From positions 1 through 64,000 of the forward strand of contig JAZOLH010000011.1 of the NCBI GenBank assembly GCA_045652815.1: DNA of 64,000 bases. The letters are read 5' to 3'. Origin of the DNA: UMGS755 sp045652815 (lineage in GTDB: Bacteria > Bacillota > Clostridia > UBA1381 > UBA9506). The notes below the pieces were generated by a model. That model saw only the letters and a list, made by a program, of their open reading frames with translations, did no database searches and was not told where the DNA came from. A program made the position numbers and the translations under genes. Of the stretch, positions 16,624 to 24,647 are shown piece after piece; positions within the stretch are counted from its first letter, which is position 1, and each line of letters opens with the position of its first letter.

Positions 16624-17193
16624 ATGACAATGAAGCTTTTGCAAGGGGATTTGCCACAGACGGTGACCGTTGGTGGAGAAGAATACCCGATTTTTACGGA
16701 TTTTCGGAACTGGATTTGTCTGGCAAACATTTTGTTTGAAGAGGAAAGTTCCTTTTTGGAAAAATTGCCTCGTATTCTGACCCTTTGTTATCGGCAGTTG
16801 CCGCCTACGTTGGAAAAAGCGGTGGAGGCGATAGTTGAGTTTTACGGTGGGGCGGATATAAAACATACAAGAGGCACCGAGGCGGCCGGCCCTGTTTACA
16901 GTTTTGTGCAGGACGAAGATTTGATTTATGCGGCTTTTTATCAGCAATATGGCATTGATTTGGTGACAGCTAAACTCCACTGGTGGCAGTTTCGTGCCCT
17001 GCTTTCCGGACTTTCGGAACAGACGCAATTTTCTAAGGTGATTGGCTATCGTCGGCTGGATGTATCGAATATTAAAAACCCCGAAGAAAAGCGGTTTTAC
17101 AGACGGATGAAAGCCTTGCATAAGCTTAATGATACAAGAACGGAAGCAGTGCGGGAAGAAGAAATGACCCGTGCACTTTCGGAACTTTTTTAG
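16624..17193 (+). CDS. Bacteriophage Gp15-family tail assembly protein
   Basis: The 189-residue product resembles the Gp15 family found between tail-tube and tape-measure genes: IFTDFRNWICLANILFEEE near residue 22, EAIVEFYGG, a DLIYAAFYQQYGIDL helix, and the strongly conserved LHWWQFRALLSGLSE with VIGYRRLD. It is likely a tape-measure chaperone. The partner gp14 usually found before it is not seen. RBS AAGGAG is eight bases before ATG 16624. Confidence 0.85.
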   Translation: MTMKLLQGDLPQTVTVGGEEYPIFTDFRNWICLANILFEEESSFLEKLPRILTLCYRQLPPTLEKAVEAIVEFYGGADIKHTRGTEAAGPVYSFVQDEDLIYAAFYQQYGIDLVTAKLHWWQFRALLSGLSEQTQFSKVIGYRRLDVSNIKNPEEKRFYRRMKALHKLNDTRTEAVREEEMTRALSELF

Positions 17194-17208
17194 GAGGGAG
17201 ATGAGTGG

Positions 17209-18171
17209 ATGGAGAAGACCCATGAAGAGATGCTTGACAATCAGCAGGAGTATCTGGCAGAGAAGGAAAAAATGACCCTTGATGCAGAGCAGGAGTTGGC
17301 CAATGAACTGGCAAAAATCCAGTCGGAATCCACAAGGGACTATGTAAACGGACTCAGGATGCAGGCCGATAAAATCAAGACTGCTCTTAAAGTGCAGAAA
17401 ACTGCCATCATCAATGATTTTGATGAAATTGCAAAGCGTGCTACATCCAGTTTAAGCGAAATTGAAAAAGCCACGCAGAAGATGGAACAGAAAATGATTG
17501 CTTTTGGTGGCTTGTTTGAAAAGAGAACAGAAGTTTTTAAAAATACGGGTCCCGGCGGTAGTGCAGAGGTTTTTGAAAGGACCATTCTGGATTTATCTCA
17601 GGAACGGAAGGAACTGGAGAAATATGCCGACCTGCTGCAGAAAGTGAAAGGCATGAACGGTGTGCCGCAGGAACTTTTTAGCGCTATTCGTGATCTTTCG
17701 GTTTCGGATGCGATTCGCTATCAGGAAGCACTGCTTGGCATGACAGAAGGTGAGCGAAGTGCCTATTTAGCCGATTGGCAGGCCATTCAGAGACTTTCGG
17801 CGGAAACAGCAAAGAGCAGTTATGCCGAGGAAACCAGAGAGGTGTTGAAAACGATCGAAGGGGAACTGGAAAGTTGGTATGGCACCATTCCGGCAGGATT
17901 TCTTCGTCAGGGTGCTTTATCTGCAGAACAGTTTGGAGCGGGCTTTGTTAGCAAGCTGGCAGATTTGCAGGATACATTGCAAGGTGTTGTGGTATCGCTT
18001 CTGACATCTCCCGTTGAAGCAGTTCCATTGGGCAGCGGTGCCGGTACAAGCCACGTACAGAACACCCACAACAACACCTATGTTTTAAAAGAAAGTGGCG
18101 AGACCGTGGCTCAGCAGTTGCAGGTGATTGCATCGGCAGAAATAGTGAAACGATTGCGTGGGCTTGACTAA
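17209..18171 (+). CDS. Short tape-measure-like tail protein
   Basis: This 320-residue protein is mostly coiled coil (residues ~1-150 with repeated K/E/Q heptads). Its later part, YQEALLGMTEGERSAYLADWQAIQRLSAETA, resembles the C-terminal helical repeats of Firmicutes tape measures. The long hydrophobic middle of normal tape measures is missing. Placed after Gp15 and before the distal tail gene, it is the only tape-measure candidate. At the usual 0.15 nm per residue the tail would be about 48 nm (inference). GTG 17206 and ATG 17209 are alternative in-frame starts behind GGAGGGAG. Confidence 0.6.
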   Translation: MEKTHEEMLDNQQEYLAEKEKMTLDAEQELANELAKIQSESTRDYVNGLRMQADKIKTALKVQKTAIINDFDEIAKRATSSLSEIEKATQKMEQKMIAFGGLFEKRTEVFKNTGPGGSAEVFERTILDLSQERKELEKYADLLQKVKGMNGVPQELFSAIRDLSVSDAIRYQEALLGMTEGERSAYLADWQAIQRLSAETAKSSYAEETREVLKTIEGELESWYGTIPAGFLRQGALSAEQFGAGFVSKLADLQDTLQGVVVSLLTSPVEAVPLGSGAGTSHVQNTHNNTYVLKESGETVAQQLQVIASAEIVKRLRGLD

Positions 18172-18191
18172 GACGAAAAGGAAGTGTGAAG

Positions 18192-19103
18192 ATGAGTTAT
18201 ACGGTAAGTTTTATGGATAATGAGCCGGTGACGGCGGAATTTTTAAATAGTGCGGCGGAAGAGTTGGGTGGCGGCGCTTTGGCTTTTGAAGATGGCGGCA
18301 CGTATGGGGTTGAGCATTTAAATGACATTTCGGCATCACTGGTGACAAAAGGCGTGAGCCGAGGATGCGCGCTCAGCGTCGACGAGGGTCAGGTGACCAT
18401 TGGCGAGGGCGTTTTATACTTAAGTGACGGTCGCCGCGTGACAATTGATGAGGCGGGCATTACAATGGATATGGTGCCTGATGCGGTCAACTATGTTTGG
18501 TTTGGTTTTGATGCGGTGAGTGGCTTTGCTGCACCCCGTTGCACTGTGGAGGTACCGCAGGCAGATGATGTTGTTGTGTTGGGACGTGTGACAGAAACGG
18601 GAGACGTGATTGAAAAGCCTGACAGAGCTGTGATGAAACATCCTTTCTTGGGACTTCACGGTACAGAGAGTTATACGAAGGATTTTATGTGGAACAGCAA
18701 TCCTGAGGAAGAACTTTTGTGGGAAATTGACGTGAATGATACGGGATACAGTTATGTTTTGATTCATTCGCAGGGCGTTCAATATAGTTCGAATACCGCC
18801 AATGCTTTTTGTGGATTTGTGGACCTTTCCACAAAGCACGCCTATTCGGTTTTGAATTATTATGTTTATGCAGACCGTGGTATGGATGCGAAGATATATG
18901 AAAGTCAAAACGGTGAGGTGTTGGTTGCGTGTTCGGCGCAGATTGTTGGCCGACCCACTTCTCACGACTCATATTACTTTGTTTATCTGCGATTTGAACT
19001 GGGAACAGACAATGTTTTGCGCGTGTATCAAAGAGCAGAAGCTTCCGGTATGTCCGGTATGCTGGATCCTAAGACTTCTGAGATTGTCATTACTTTTTGC
19101 TAG
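18192..19103 (+). CDS. Unrecognised phage tail-region protein
   Basis: A 303-residue protein that I do not recognise. The N-terminal ~130 residues (VTAEFLNSAAEELGGGALAF, VTIGEGVLYLSDGRRVTID, VVVLGRVTETGDV) resemble baseplate or fibre attachment domains. The rest is beta-rich with many aromatic residues (YSYVLIHSQGVQYS, SYYFVYLRFELG), as in receptor-binding proteins. It sits between tape measure and Dit, an unusual place for a fibre. RBS AAAAGGAA before ATG 18192. Confidence 0.5.
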   Translation: MSYTVSFMDNEPVTAEFLNSAAEELGGGALAFEDGGTYGVEHLNDISASLVTKGVSRGCALSVDEGQVTIGEGVLYLSDGRRVTIDEAGITMDMVPDAVNYVWFGFDAVSGFAAPRCTVEVPQADDVVVLGRVTETGDVIEKPDRAVMKHPFLGLHGTESYTKDFMWNSNPEEELLWEIDVNDTGYSYVLIHSQGVQYSSNTANAFCGFVDLSTKHAYSVLNYYVYADRGMDAKIYESQNGEVLVACSAQIVGRPTSHDSYYFVYLRFELGTDNVLRVYQRAEASGMSGMLDPKTSEIVITFC

Positions 19104-19114
19104 GAGGCATGACA

Positions 19115-19981
19115 ATGTTTGAGATGACTTTTGAAAATAATCTTGGCAGGATTTGTCTGTCAGGCGGACGAGGAACTTCCTTTCGGGTAACGGAGGTGGA
19201 GGGACTGGGGCTTGTGGCCCGTGAATTTAACGTGACAAACTATGCAAAGCAGCCCGGTCAGGTGTTAATCTCTCAGAGGGATGTTGCAAGAACCATCACA
19301 GTTTCGGGTGATGTTTGTGCTCAGGCGGGGCTTAAAAAGACTCTTTCTGATATGATGCGGATTTTATATCACCCCGGCAGACTTTCGGTTTTTACCGATA
19401 TCGGTAAGCGCGTGATTGATTGCCGCTGTAAAACCGTTACAGAACCTAAGTACAGAAGCAGGGAAGTGGCATCTTTAGTCCTTCAGTTTGTTTGCGACAG
19501 ACCCTACTTTACAGACGAAGCGGACAAGCAGGAAAGTCTTTTTTATAAGCAGAATCTGATTCGCTCTTCCTTTACTTTGCCTTGCCCTTTTACAGAAAGA
19601 GTACACGGGAAGCAGGTTGTTAACCGAGGCGATGTAGCGGCAGAGCCTGTGATTACGGTTTTTAATGATGTGGCTGTTTCAAATGTCGGGGTAATGAGCC
19701 TTGATTTTGGTTTAGAAGTGGTTAATCATACCACAGGGCAGACTGTTTTGCTGGAATATGAAACGGTGCCCGGTGAAACGGTGACCATTGATATTCCGAA
19801 CAGAAACATTACATCGAGCATAGCGGGAGATATTACAAACCGCATTTCAAAAAACAGTTTTTTGAGTGACTTTATTCTTGCACCCGGAGCTAATGATCTG
19901 GAAGTGATGAATTACAGTTTGGGTCAGAAAATCAGTGTTTTGGTTACCTATCAAAACCAATATGTTGAGGCGGTGATTTGA
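19115..19981 (+). CDS. Phage distal tail protein (Dit family)
   Basis: The 288-residue product has the Dit pattern: GLGLVAREFNVTNYAKQPGQ near residue 30, an ITVSGDV strand, then DIGKRVIDCRCKTVTEPKYR and FVCDRPYFTD ending the core ring domain near residue 135. The C-terminal half is a beta domain (PNRNITSSIAGDITNRI). Dit forms the hexameric hub at the tail tip. ATG 19115 follows TAGGAGG. Its TGA overlaps the next ATG by one base. Confidence 0.8.
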   Translation: MFEMTFENNLGRICLSGGRGTSFRVTEVEGLGLVAREFNVTNYAKQPGQVLISQRDVARTITVSGDVCAQAGLKKTLSDMMRILYHPGRLSVFTDIGKRVIDCRCKTVTEPKYRSREVASLVLQFVCDRPYFTDEADKQESLFYKQNLIRSSFTLPCPFTERVHGKQVVNRGDVAAEPVITVFNDVAVSNVGVMSLDFGLEVVNHTTGQTVLLEYETVPGETVTIDIPNRNITSSIAGDITNRISKNSFLSDFILAPGANDLEVMNYSLGQKISVLVTYQNQYVEAVI

Positions 19982-21126
19982 TGGAAGACGTTCGTTTTTA
20001 CGATTTTGATTTTAATTTACTTCACATTGAACACGACATTTTTTCTTGTAACTGGACCCTTTATGAAAACGATATTGGCAGATTTGAAATGCATTTCCCC
20101 TTGGAGAGCCCGCTTGTTTCGGTGATGATGGATAATCGGTATATGGTGGCTGTGCAAGGTGACAAGCAGGCGATTATCACAGGTCGCAGTCTTGGTGATG
20201 AAGCGGTTTTATATGGACGCAGTTGCAACTGGATTTTGACTCGTTTTTGTATTCCGGAGGCAATTGACACGGAGGTTTTGGCCGAAAATGGGGAGATCCC
20301 TGATTGCAGTGCCCAAACAGTATGTGCCTATTTGGTTGGTAAGGTTTTGGGAGATTTGATTGTTGTTGAGACAAACGAGGAAAAAGAATTTGGGCCGGTA
20401 TCTTTAAAAAATCAATCCATGTCCACGGTTTTCGAAGCGGTGCAATCTTCCATGGAGCAGGCAGGTGGCGGACATAGAATTTTCTTTGATGTGGACCGCA
20501 AACAGTGGGTGTTTATCGCAACGAAAGGGCAGACGCTTACCGCTGTTTTTTCGGAAGAAAATAAAAACGCCTTTGACATGGCCTATACAGAAGATTTGCA
20601 GGACTATGCATCCGGCGGATGGTACACACAAAAGATGGAAGATATGGGAAATTGGAATGCCGGTGAAAACAGCCCGAAACTGGTGAACAACAACGCCGAG
20701 AATTTTGCAAAGGGATACTATGTTAGTGTTGCCGGCGCGAAATTCGGAATCACCTTTGGGAAAGGTGATTATATTGTTTGCAAAGATCAATCGGGCGCGT
20801 GGGAAAAGGCCGAGAAGATAGAGGACTTTGTGGTGGAAATTCCGCCGAAAATGACAGGGATGTATGGCTGGATGGCAGCCCTTGACGGTGAAACGGAAAC
20901 TGATGCGCGAAAAGATCTTGCAACCAAGGATGTGCAGCGGGACATTACAAGCAAAATGCACGGCTTTCGTCTTGGTCAGGATTATGATTTGGGCGATTTG
21001 GTTTGGGTAGAGATCAAAAAAGGACCTTACCGCAGAAGCCAGATTAAGAAAATTACGGGCGTTCGTTTGTGGTATGAACAAAATGACATCGGTGAAGAAC
21101 CGATCATGGAGGAGGCAGAAGAATGA
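19981..21126 (+). CDS. Tail-associated protein, ReqiPepy6 Gp37-like
   Basis: This 381-residue protein matches the Gp37-like baseplate hub family: YDFDFNLLHIEHDIFSCNWTLYENDIGRFEMHF at the N-terminus, YMVAVQGDKQAIITGRSLG, and a C-terminal QDYDLGDLVWVEI followed by RVTEV-like strand KKITGVRLWYEQND. It would cap the tail tip beneath Dit. No peptidase domain is evident. It overlaps the following gene by four bases (ATGA). Confidence 0.75.
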   Translation: MEDVRFYDFDFNLLHIEHDIFSCNWTLYENDIGRFEMHFPLESPLVSVMMDNRYMVAVQGDKQAIITGRSLGDEAVLYGRSCNWILTRFCIPEAIDTEVLAENGEIPDCSAQTVCAYLVGKVLGDLIVVETNEEKEFGPVSLKNQSMSTVFEAVQSSMEQAGGGHRIFFDVDRKQWVFIATKGQTLTAVFSEENKNAFDMAYTEDLQDYASGGWYTQKMEDMGNWNAGENSPKLVNNNAENFAKGYYVSVAGAKFGITFGKGDYIVCKDQSGAWEKAEKIEDFVVEIPPKMTGMYGWMAALDGETETDARKDLATKDVQRDITSKMHGFRLGQDYDLGDLVWVEIKKGPYRRSQIKKITGVRLWYEQNDIGEEPIMEEAEE

Positions 21127-22676
21127 TTGATTACAATTTGAAAATTGACTTGCAGGGAGACAGGGCAAAGCATACGGACATTGTGTTTACAACCGGTGAT
21201 AACAGGGGATATAAACTAAATTTTTCTTTCTACTCTTACGGAGAGAAGGTAGATATTTCGGATTATACCGTAACTGTTAAAGCTAAGCGAGAAGATGGTC
21301 AGGTGATTATTGACATTGGCGAAACAGTGGGCACGGTGGCAAGTTACGTTGTGGCGGGTAATATGTATGCAGTTCCGGGTGATGTAAAACTGGAAGTGGG
21401 ACTGATCGGCCCTGATGGAAGTCTGGTAACATCCTGCGTGTTGCAGTGCGCTGTGCGTGAAGGGTTCGGCGAGAAAGGTTTGGAAACTAAAAATACGACG
21501 CCGATTCTGGAAAGGACAGCAACCATAGCCAAAAAAGCAGAAATTGCAGCAGGGGAAGTAAAAGATGCGGTGGAACATATTAGGCTTGAAATGGTTGAAC
21601 AATTGGAGAACAAGGTTGACAAGGTAGAAGGCAAGGGGCTCTCAACAAATGATTTTACCGACGAGGAAAAGACAAAGGTCGCTGATACTCACAACAAGGT
21701 TTTTGGTCTTGGTGGTATAGACTACATTTGGTCAGAACTTGGCGGGGTGAGAATTAATATTGACCAAATGGCATCGGAAATTGACGAATTGTCAAAGAAC
21801 CAAGTAATGAACGCCACAACTTACAAAAGTCCTATTACAGACTGCACAGATGGTCCTGTTGCAAGTTTGAACCTGTACGGGTATTCTTTTGTGTACCCAA
21901 CGCCATCACCCGAAAATCCAACGCAGATTACGGGTTCTGATGCACCCCGTATGTATGGTTGTGGAGTTGAAAGTTATGTAAGTAATCCCGATATACTATT
22001 CGGCGTTCCTGTTGCAAGTGGTGGTAATTTTACGGATGCAAGCGGTCAACAGTGGATTTGTGATGAGATTGATTTTGTCAACAAAAAGTATATTAAGCGA
22101 TGCTATATGTATGAATTGACGGGGAACGAAAAATTTTATGAAGCGAGTGCTTCGTGGTATGACGAAAACACCTTTAGCGTGTATATGAGTCTTGGTGCAA
22201 CGAATTTGGCAACGAGTAACGCTACGGCGCAATCGTCACAGTGTTTATCAACACATTTACAAAATGCTTTGTATGGGTTTGCTGACATCACAAAACCAAA
22301 CAGCGTTAGCGTTTATCATTTAGCCGGAAAACCCGACAGCATACTGGCGGTAAAGTTTGAAAATCGCTTAACGGGAATTGCATCGTCTGATTCGATTGCA
22401 GGGAAAATCGAACAGATAAAAGCATATATCACATCGCTTGCACAAAGCGGAAATCCCATCAGAGTTTTATATCCGCTTTATACACCCATTGAAATGGAGT
22501 TTACAGATGAAAGAGCTCTCGATGCGTTTGCTCAAATGAGAACTACATATCCTGTTTCTACATTCGAGAGTAGTGCGAACTTTTTAATTGGATATAAGGC
22601 GACTGTACAAGGCTACGTTGACAACAAATTTGAAAAATTGACAAATGCAATCATTTCTTTAGGAGGTAATGTATAA
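21123..22676 (+). CDS. BppU-family baseplate upper protein / receptor-binding protein
   Basis: The 517-residue protein begins with a BppU-type beta domain, residues ~1-120 (HTDIVFTTGDNRGYKLNFSF, GDVKLEVGLIGPDG). A helical linker follows, ~140-190 (NKVDKVEGKGLSTNDFTDEEK), which is typical of trimeric tail fibres. The C-terminal ~300 residues form a separate domain probably used for binding the host surface. The DNA of this C-terminal half looks AT-richer than the head genes, a common sign of module exchange. It overlaps the next gene at TAATG. Confidence 0.75.
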   Translation: MIDYNLKIDLQGDRAKHTDIVFTTGDNRGYKLNFSFYSYGEKVDISDYTVTVKAKREDGQVIIDIGETVGTVASYVVAGNMYAVPGDVKLEVGLIGPDGSLVTSCVLQCAVREGFGEKGLETKNTTPILERTATIAKKAEIAAGEVKDAVEHIRLEMVEQLENKVDKVEGKGLSTNDFTDEEKTKVADTHNKVFGLGGIDYIWSELGGVRINIDQMASEIDELSKNQVMNATTYKSPITDCTDGPVASLNLYGYSFVYPTPSPENPTQITGSDAPRMYGCGVESYVSNPDILFGVPVASGGNFTDASGQQWICDEIDFVNKKYIKRCYMYELTGNEKFYEASASWYDENTFSVYMSLGATNLATSNATAQSSQCLSTHLQNALYGFADITKPNSVSVYHLAGKPDSILAVKFENRLTGIASSDSIAGKIEQIKAYITSLAQSGNPIRVLYPLYTPIEMEFTDERALDAFAQMRTTYPVSTFESSANFLIGYKATVQGYVDNKFEKLTNAIISLGGNV

Positions 22677-22867
22677 TGTTTAATTTAAGTTTATTTATTA
22701 AAAAAGGTTTACTCTCTGCTGTTGGCAGAATGGCAGACTATCAGGTGATTTTGAATGCGGTTGGTTGGCACGAAAAAGGCGTTTTAAGCGAAAAGGACCT
22801 TGCAGACATCAACGATGTTATTGAAGCACTAAACAGCGAGGTGGCAGACCATGAAGATATTCATTGA
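22676..22867 (+). CDS. Small XkdX-like phage protein
   Basis: A 63-residue protein with the size, position and MADYQVILNAVGWHEKGVLSEKDLADI pattern of XkdX-type proteins, found between fibre and lysis genes. Function unknown. RBS AGGAGG lies inside the end of the fibre gene, and it overlaps the amidase gene by 17 bases. Confidence 0.6.
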   Translation: MFNLSLFIKKGLLSAVGRMADYQVILNAVGWHEKGVLSEKDLADINDVIEALNSEVADHEDIH

Positions 22868-23561
22868 TGCAGGCCACAATCACGCAGGCTGTGATACGGG
22901 TGCAGTTGGTAACGGTCTTAAGGAACAGGATGTAACCTTTCAGATAGCAGAGGCGCTTGCGCCTCTGCTGGAGGGGTATGGTCACGAAATTAAGATGAGC
23001 CGCAACAAGATAACTGATTCTGTTGGTGCAACACAGGCAATCAGCATCAGAGAGCGCGCGATGATGGCAAATGAATGGGACGCGGATTTGTTTATCAGCA
23101 TTCATTGTAATGCTTTTAATGGTCTGGCACGAGGTACGGAGACTTTGGTTTACAGTAAAAACAGCACAGCATATGCTGTGGCAGAACACGTTCAAAACGC
23201 CATTGTTAAGATGCTGGGCACCGTGGACAGAGGCGTTAAAGAACGCCCTGATTTAGGCGTTCTCAGACGGACCAATATGCCGGCGCTTTTGGTGGAAACC
23301 GCTTTTATTGACAATATGCACGATGCGGCACTTTTGAAAAATTATATAGCGGATTTTGCCAAAGCCATTTGCATGGGCGTTGTGGGTGAAGTTTGCCAAA
23401 ACAAAACTATTTTGGACGAAATGAAGGAAATGACAGAAGCGCTTTGCGAAAATTTCTTTCCTATCAACGATAAGGACGGATTTTCAAAAGCCTTAGCAGA
23501 AGCGAAAACGAAAAATTCACCGCTTTACTGGGGTTATTACAAATTGCTTGGTAATCGATAG
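22851..23561 (+). CDS. N-acetylmuramoyl-L-alanine amidase (Amidase_3 endolysin)
   Basis: The 236-residue zinc amidase shows FIDAGHNHAGCDTG at residues 4-17 (His ligand), an Arg-Glu zinc-site helix (ISIRERAMMAN), SIHCNAF near residue 83 (second His) and LLVETAFI near residue 145 (catalytic Glu). The C-terminal ~60 residues (ILDEMKEMTEALCENFF) form a helical tail with no recognised wall-binding repeat. It is the likely lysis enzyme, next to the holin-like genes. Confidence 0.92.
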   Translation: MKIFIDAGHNHAGCDTGAVGNGLKEQDVTFQIAEALAPLLEGYGHEIKMSRNKITDSVGATQAISIRERAMMANEWDADLFISIHCNAFNGLARGTETLVYSKNSTAYAVAEHVQNAIVKMLGTVDRGVKERPDLGVLRRTNMPALLVETAFIDNMHDAALLKNYIADFAKAICMGVVGEVCQNKTILDEMKEMTEALCENFFPINDKDGFSKALAEAKTKNSPLYWGYYKLLGNR

Positions 23562-23572
23562 GAGGCGGAGAT

Positions 23573-23878
23573 ATGGTGACAATTGTTAGTGCAGCGTTAC
23601 CTGGGCTTTTAACGGGTCTTGTGCTTGCTTACTGGAACAGAAAACAAAATAGGCAAGACAGTCAGCGAAAAGCACAGGAAGAAGCGGCGGTAGAGAGCGA
23701 TATGCTCCGCATTGATTTAGAGGTGGCAACAGCACAACTTTCCTATGCGGTGGCTATGGCGGTTAAGCGTGGTCACGCTAACGGTGAGATGGAGAGTGCC
23801 ATCGCAAACTATGAAAAGGCCATGGAAAAATTCCGCAAGTTTGAGCGCAAGCAAGTGGCCATCAGCGTGAATGAATAA
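23573..23878 (+). CDS. Small membrane-anchored phage lysis-region protein
   Basis: A 101-residue protein with one N-terminal membrane segment (IVSAALPGLLTGLVLAYW) and a charged helical remainder. Its place between amidase and holin suggests a lysis accessory or second holin. Family not recognised. RBS TAGGAGG. Confidence 0.6.
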   Translation: MVTIVSAALPGLLTGLVLAYWNRKQNRQDSQRKAQEEAAVESDMLRIDLEVATAQLSYAVAMAVKRGHANGEMESAIANYEKAMEKFRKFERKQVAISVNE

Positions 23879-23890
23879 GGAGGAACTTTT

Positions 23891-24184
23891 ATGTTTGATA
23901 TTTTAAAAGACTTTATTAAACCCGAACTTTTAGTGCTCATTCCCGTTTTATATCTGTTGGGTGTTGCACTCAAAAAAAGCACAACAGAAGATAAGTTAAT
24001 CCCTTGGATTTTGGGTGGTGCGAGCGTTCTTTTATCCGTTGTGTTTGTGGTGGCGACCTGCGAACTTGACAGTTGGCGAAATGTGATGCTTGCCATCTTT
24101 TCGGGCATCACACAGGGCATTTTGTGTGCCGGCGCAAGCGTGTATGCGAATCAACTGAAAAAACAGGCGGGGAAAGAAGAATAA
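23891..24184 (+). CDS. Phage holin-like protein
   Basis: A 97-residue protein with three hydrophobic segments (LLVLIPVLYLLGVAL, ILGGASVLLSVVFVVA, VMLAIFSGITQGILCAGAS) and a charged C-terminus KKQAGKEE, fitting a three-segment holin. It is the last gene of the phage-derived block. The next promoter starts four bases after its stop. RBS AAGGAGG. Confidence 0.8.
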   Translation: MFDILKDFIKPELLVLIPVLYLLGVALKKSTTEDKLIPWILGGASVLLSVVFVVATCELDSWRNVMLAIFSGITQGILCAGASVYANQLKKQAGKEE

Positions 24185-24187
24185 TGC

Positions 24188-24216
24188 TTGCAAAAATGGG
24201 GCATTTATGCTATACT
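24188..24216 (+). promoter_or_regulatory. Sigma-A promoter of the hydrogenase-regulator gene
   Basis: TTGCAA, 17-base spacer and TATACT begin four bases after the holin stop and lead to the ATG at 24242. It marks the exact right border of the phage-derived block. Confidence 0.8.
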
Positions 24217-24241
24217 AAACTCAAAGGAAGGGGCGAAGGCA

Positions 24242-24487
24242 ATGGAGACCAGAGTGGCTGTGATCAGCATCATTGTTGAAAAGGCCGAAAGTGTTGCAAA
24301 ACTCAATGAAATTCTGCACACCTATGGCGATTATATCATCGGTCGAATGGGCATTCCATACCGCACAAAAGGCATTAACATTATCAGTGTTGCCATCGAC
24401 GCTCCTCAGGATGCCATCAACGCCTTAACGGGTAGTTTGGGCAAACTGGATGGAGTGACCGCAAAGGCCGCCTATTCCAAAGCATAA
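24242..24487 (+). CDS. TM1266-like putative iron-only hydrogenase system regulator
   Basis: An 81-residue ACT-like protein (RVAVISIIVEKAESVAKLNEIL, GDYIIGRMGIPYRTKGINIISVAID, GKLDGVTAKAAYSK), matching the small NikR/ACT-fold family encoded with HydE, HydF and HydG. The ATG at 24242 follows GGAAGGGGCGAAGG. It is transcribed from its own promoter and separated from hydG by a terminator. The regulatory role is proposed for the family, not proven. Confidence 0.85.
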   Translation: METRVAVISIIVEKAESVAKLNEILHTYGDYIIGRMGIPYRTKGINIISVAIDAPQDAINALTGSLGKLDGVTAKAAYSKA

Positions 24488-24563
24488 TTTAATACATAAA
24501 AAATCCCCACTGACACCAAAGCAAAGCTAAGGCGAAAGTAAGGAACGAGCAGATACTATGAAG

Positions 24564-24602
24564 CCGTATTCTCTATGTTTGTCATTGGGAATACGGTTTT
24601 TT
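24564..24602 (+). terminator. Attenuator-like terminator between regulator gene and hydG
   Basis: CCGTATTC / GAATACGG with a 17-base loop is followed by TTTTTT. It lies 36 bases before hydG's RBS, and no promoter is visible after it. An upstream AGATAC could pair with GTATTCT of the left arm, so an antiterminated state is conceivable. The 76-base leader ahead of it (24488-24563) matches no riboswitch I know. Confidence 0.7.
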
Positions 24603-24647
24603 GATTCTGACCTGAAAGAAATTTTCTGACAAGAAAGGAAGAGCATT

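Larger units (their letters stand above)
10390..24184 (+). mobile_element. Phage-derived packaging, head, tail and lysis module (GTA-like candidate)
   Basis: Eighteen consecutive plus-strand genes follow siphovirus order: terminase, portal, scaffold, capsid, connectors, tail tube, chaperone, tape measure, distal tail, tail-associated protein, baseplate/fibre, amidase and holin. All are open, most have AGGAGG-type RBS, and many overlap by a few bases. No integrase, excisionase, repressor, replication or separate small-terminase gene is present, and no att-like direct repeat was spotted at the edges. The left edge abuts the thiT leader, the right edge the promoter of a hydrogenase regulator. 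No convincing sigma-A promoter precedes the first gene. It is either a cryptic prophage that lost its early region or a domesticated particle such as a gene transfer agent. Confidence 0.8.

Noticed and set aside
20404..21168. 254-residue minus-strand open frame inside the tail genes
   Set aside because: It mirrors the Gp37-like tail gene, lacks an RBS and shows no family features.
10390..24184. Contractile phage-tail bacteriocin
   Set aside because: No sheath, baseplate wedge or spike gene is present, while portal, scaffold, capsid and terminase are, so a DNA-containing siphovirus-type particle fits better.
24488..24563. Known riboswitch (SAM, TPP, cobalamin, fluoride, THF) ahead of hydG
   Set aside because: None of the conserved cores I know could be placed on this leader; it is reported only as an unassigned leader.
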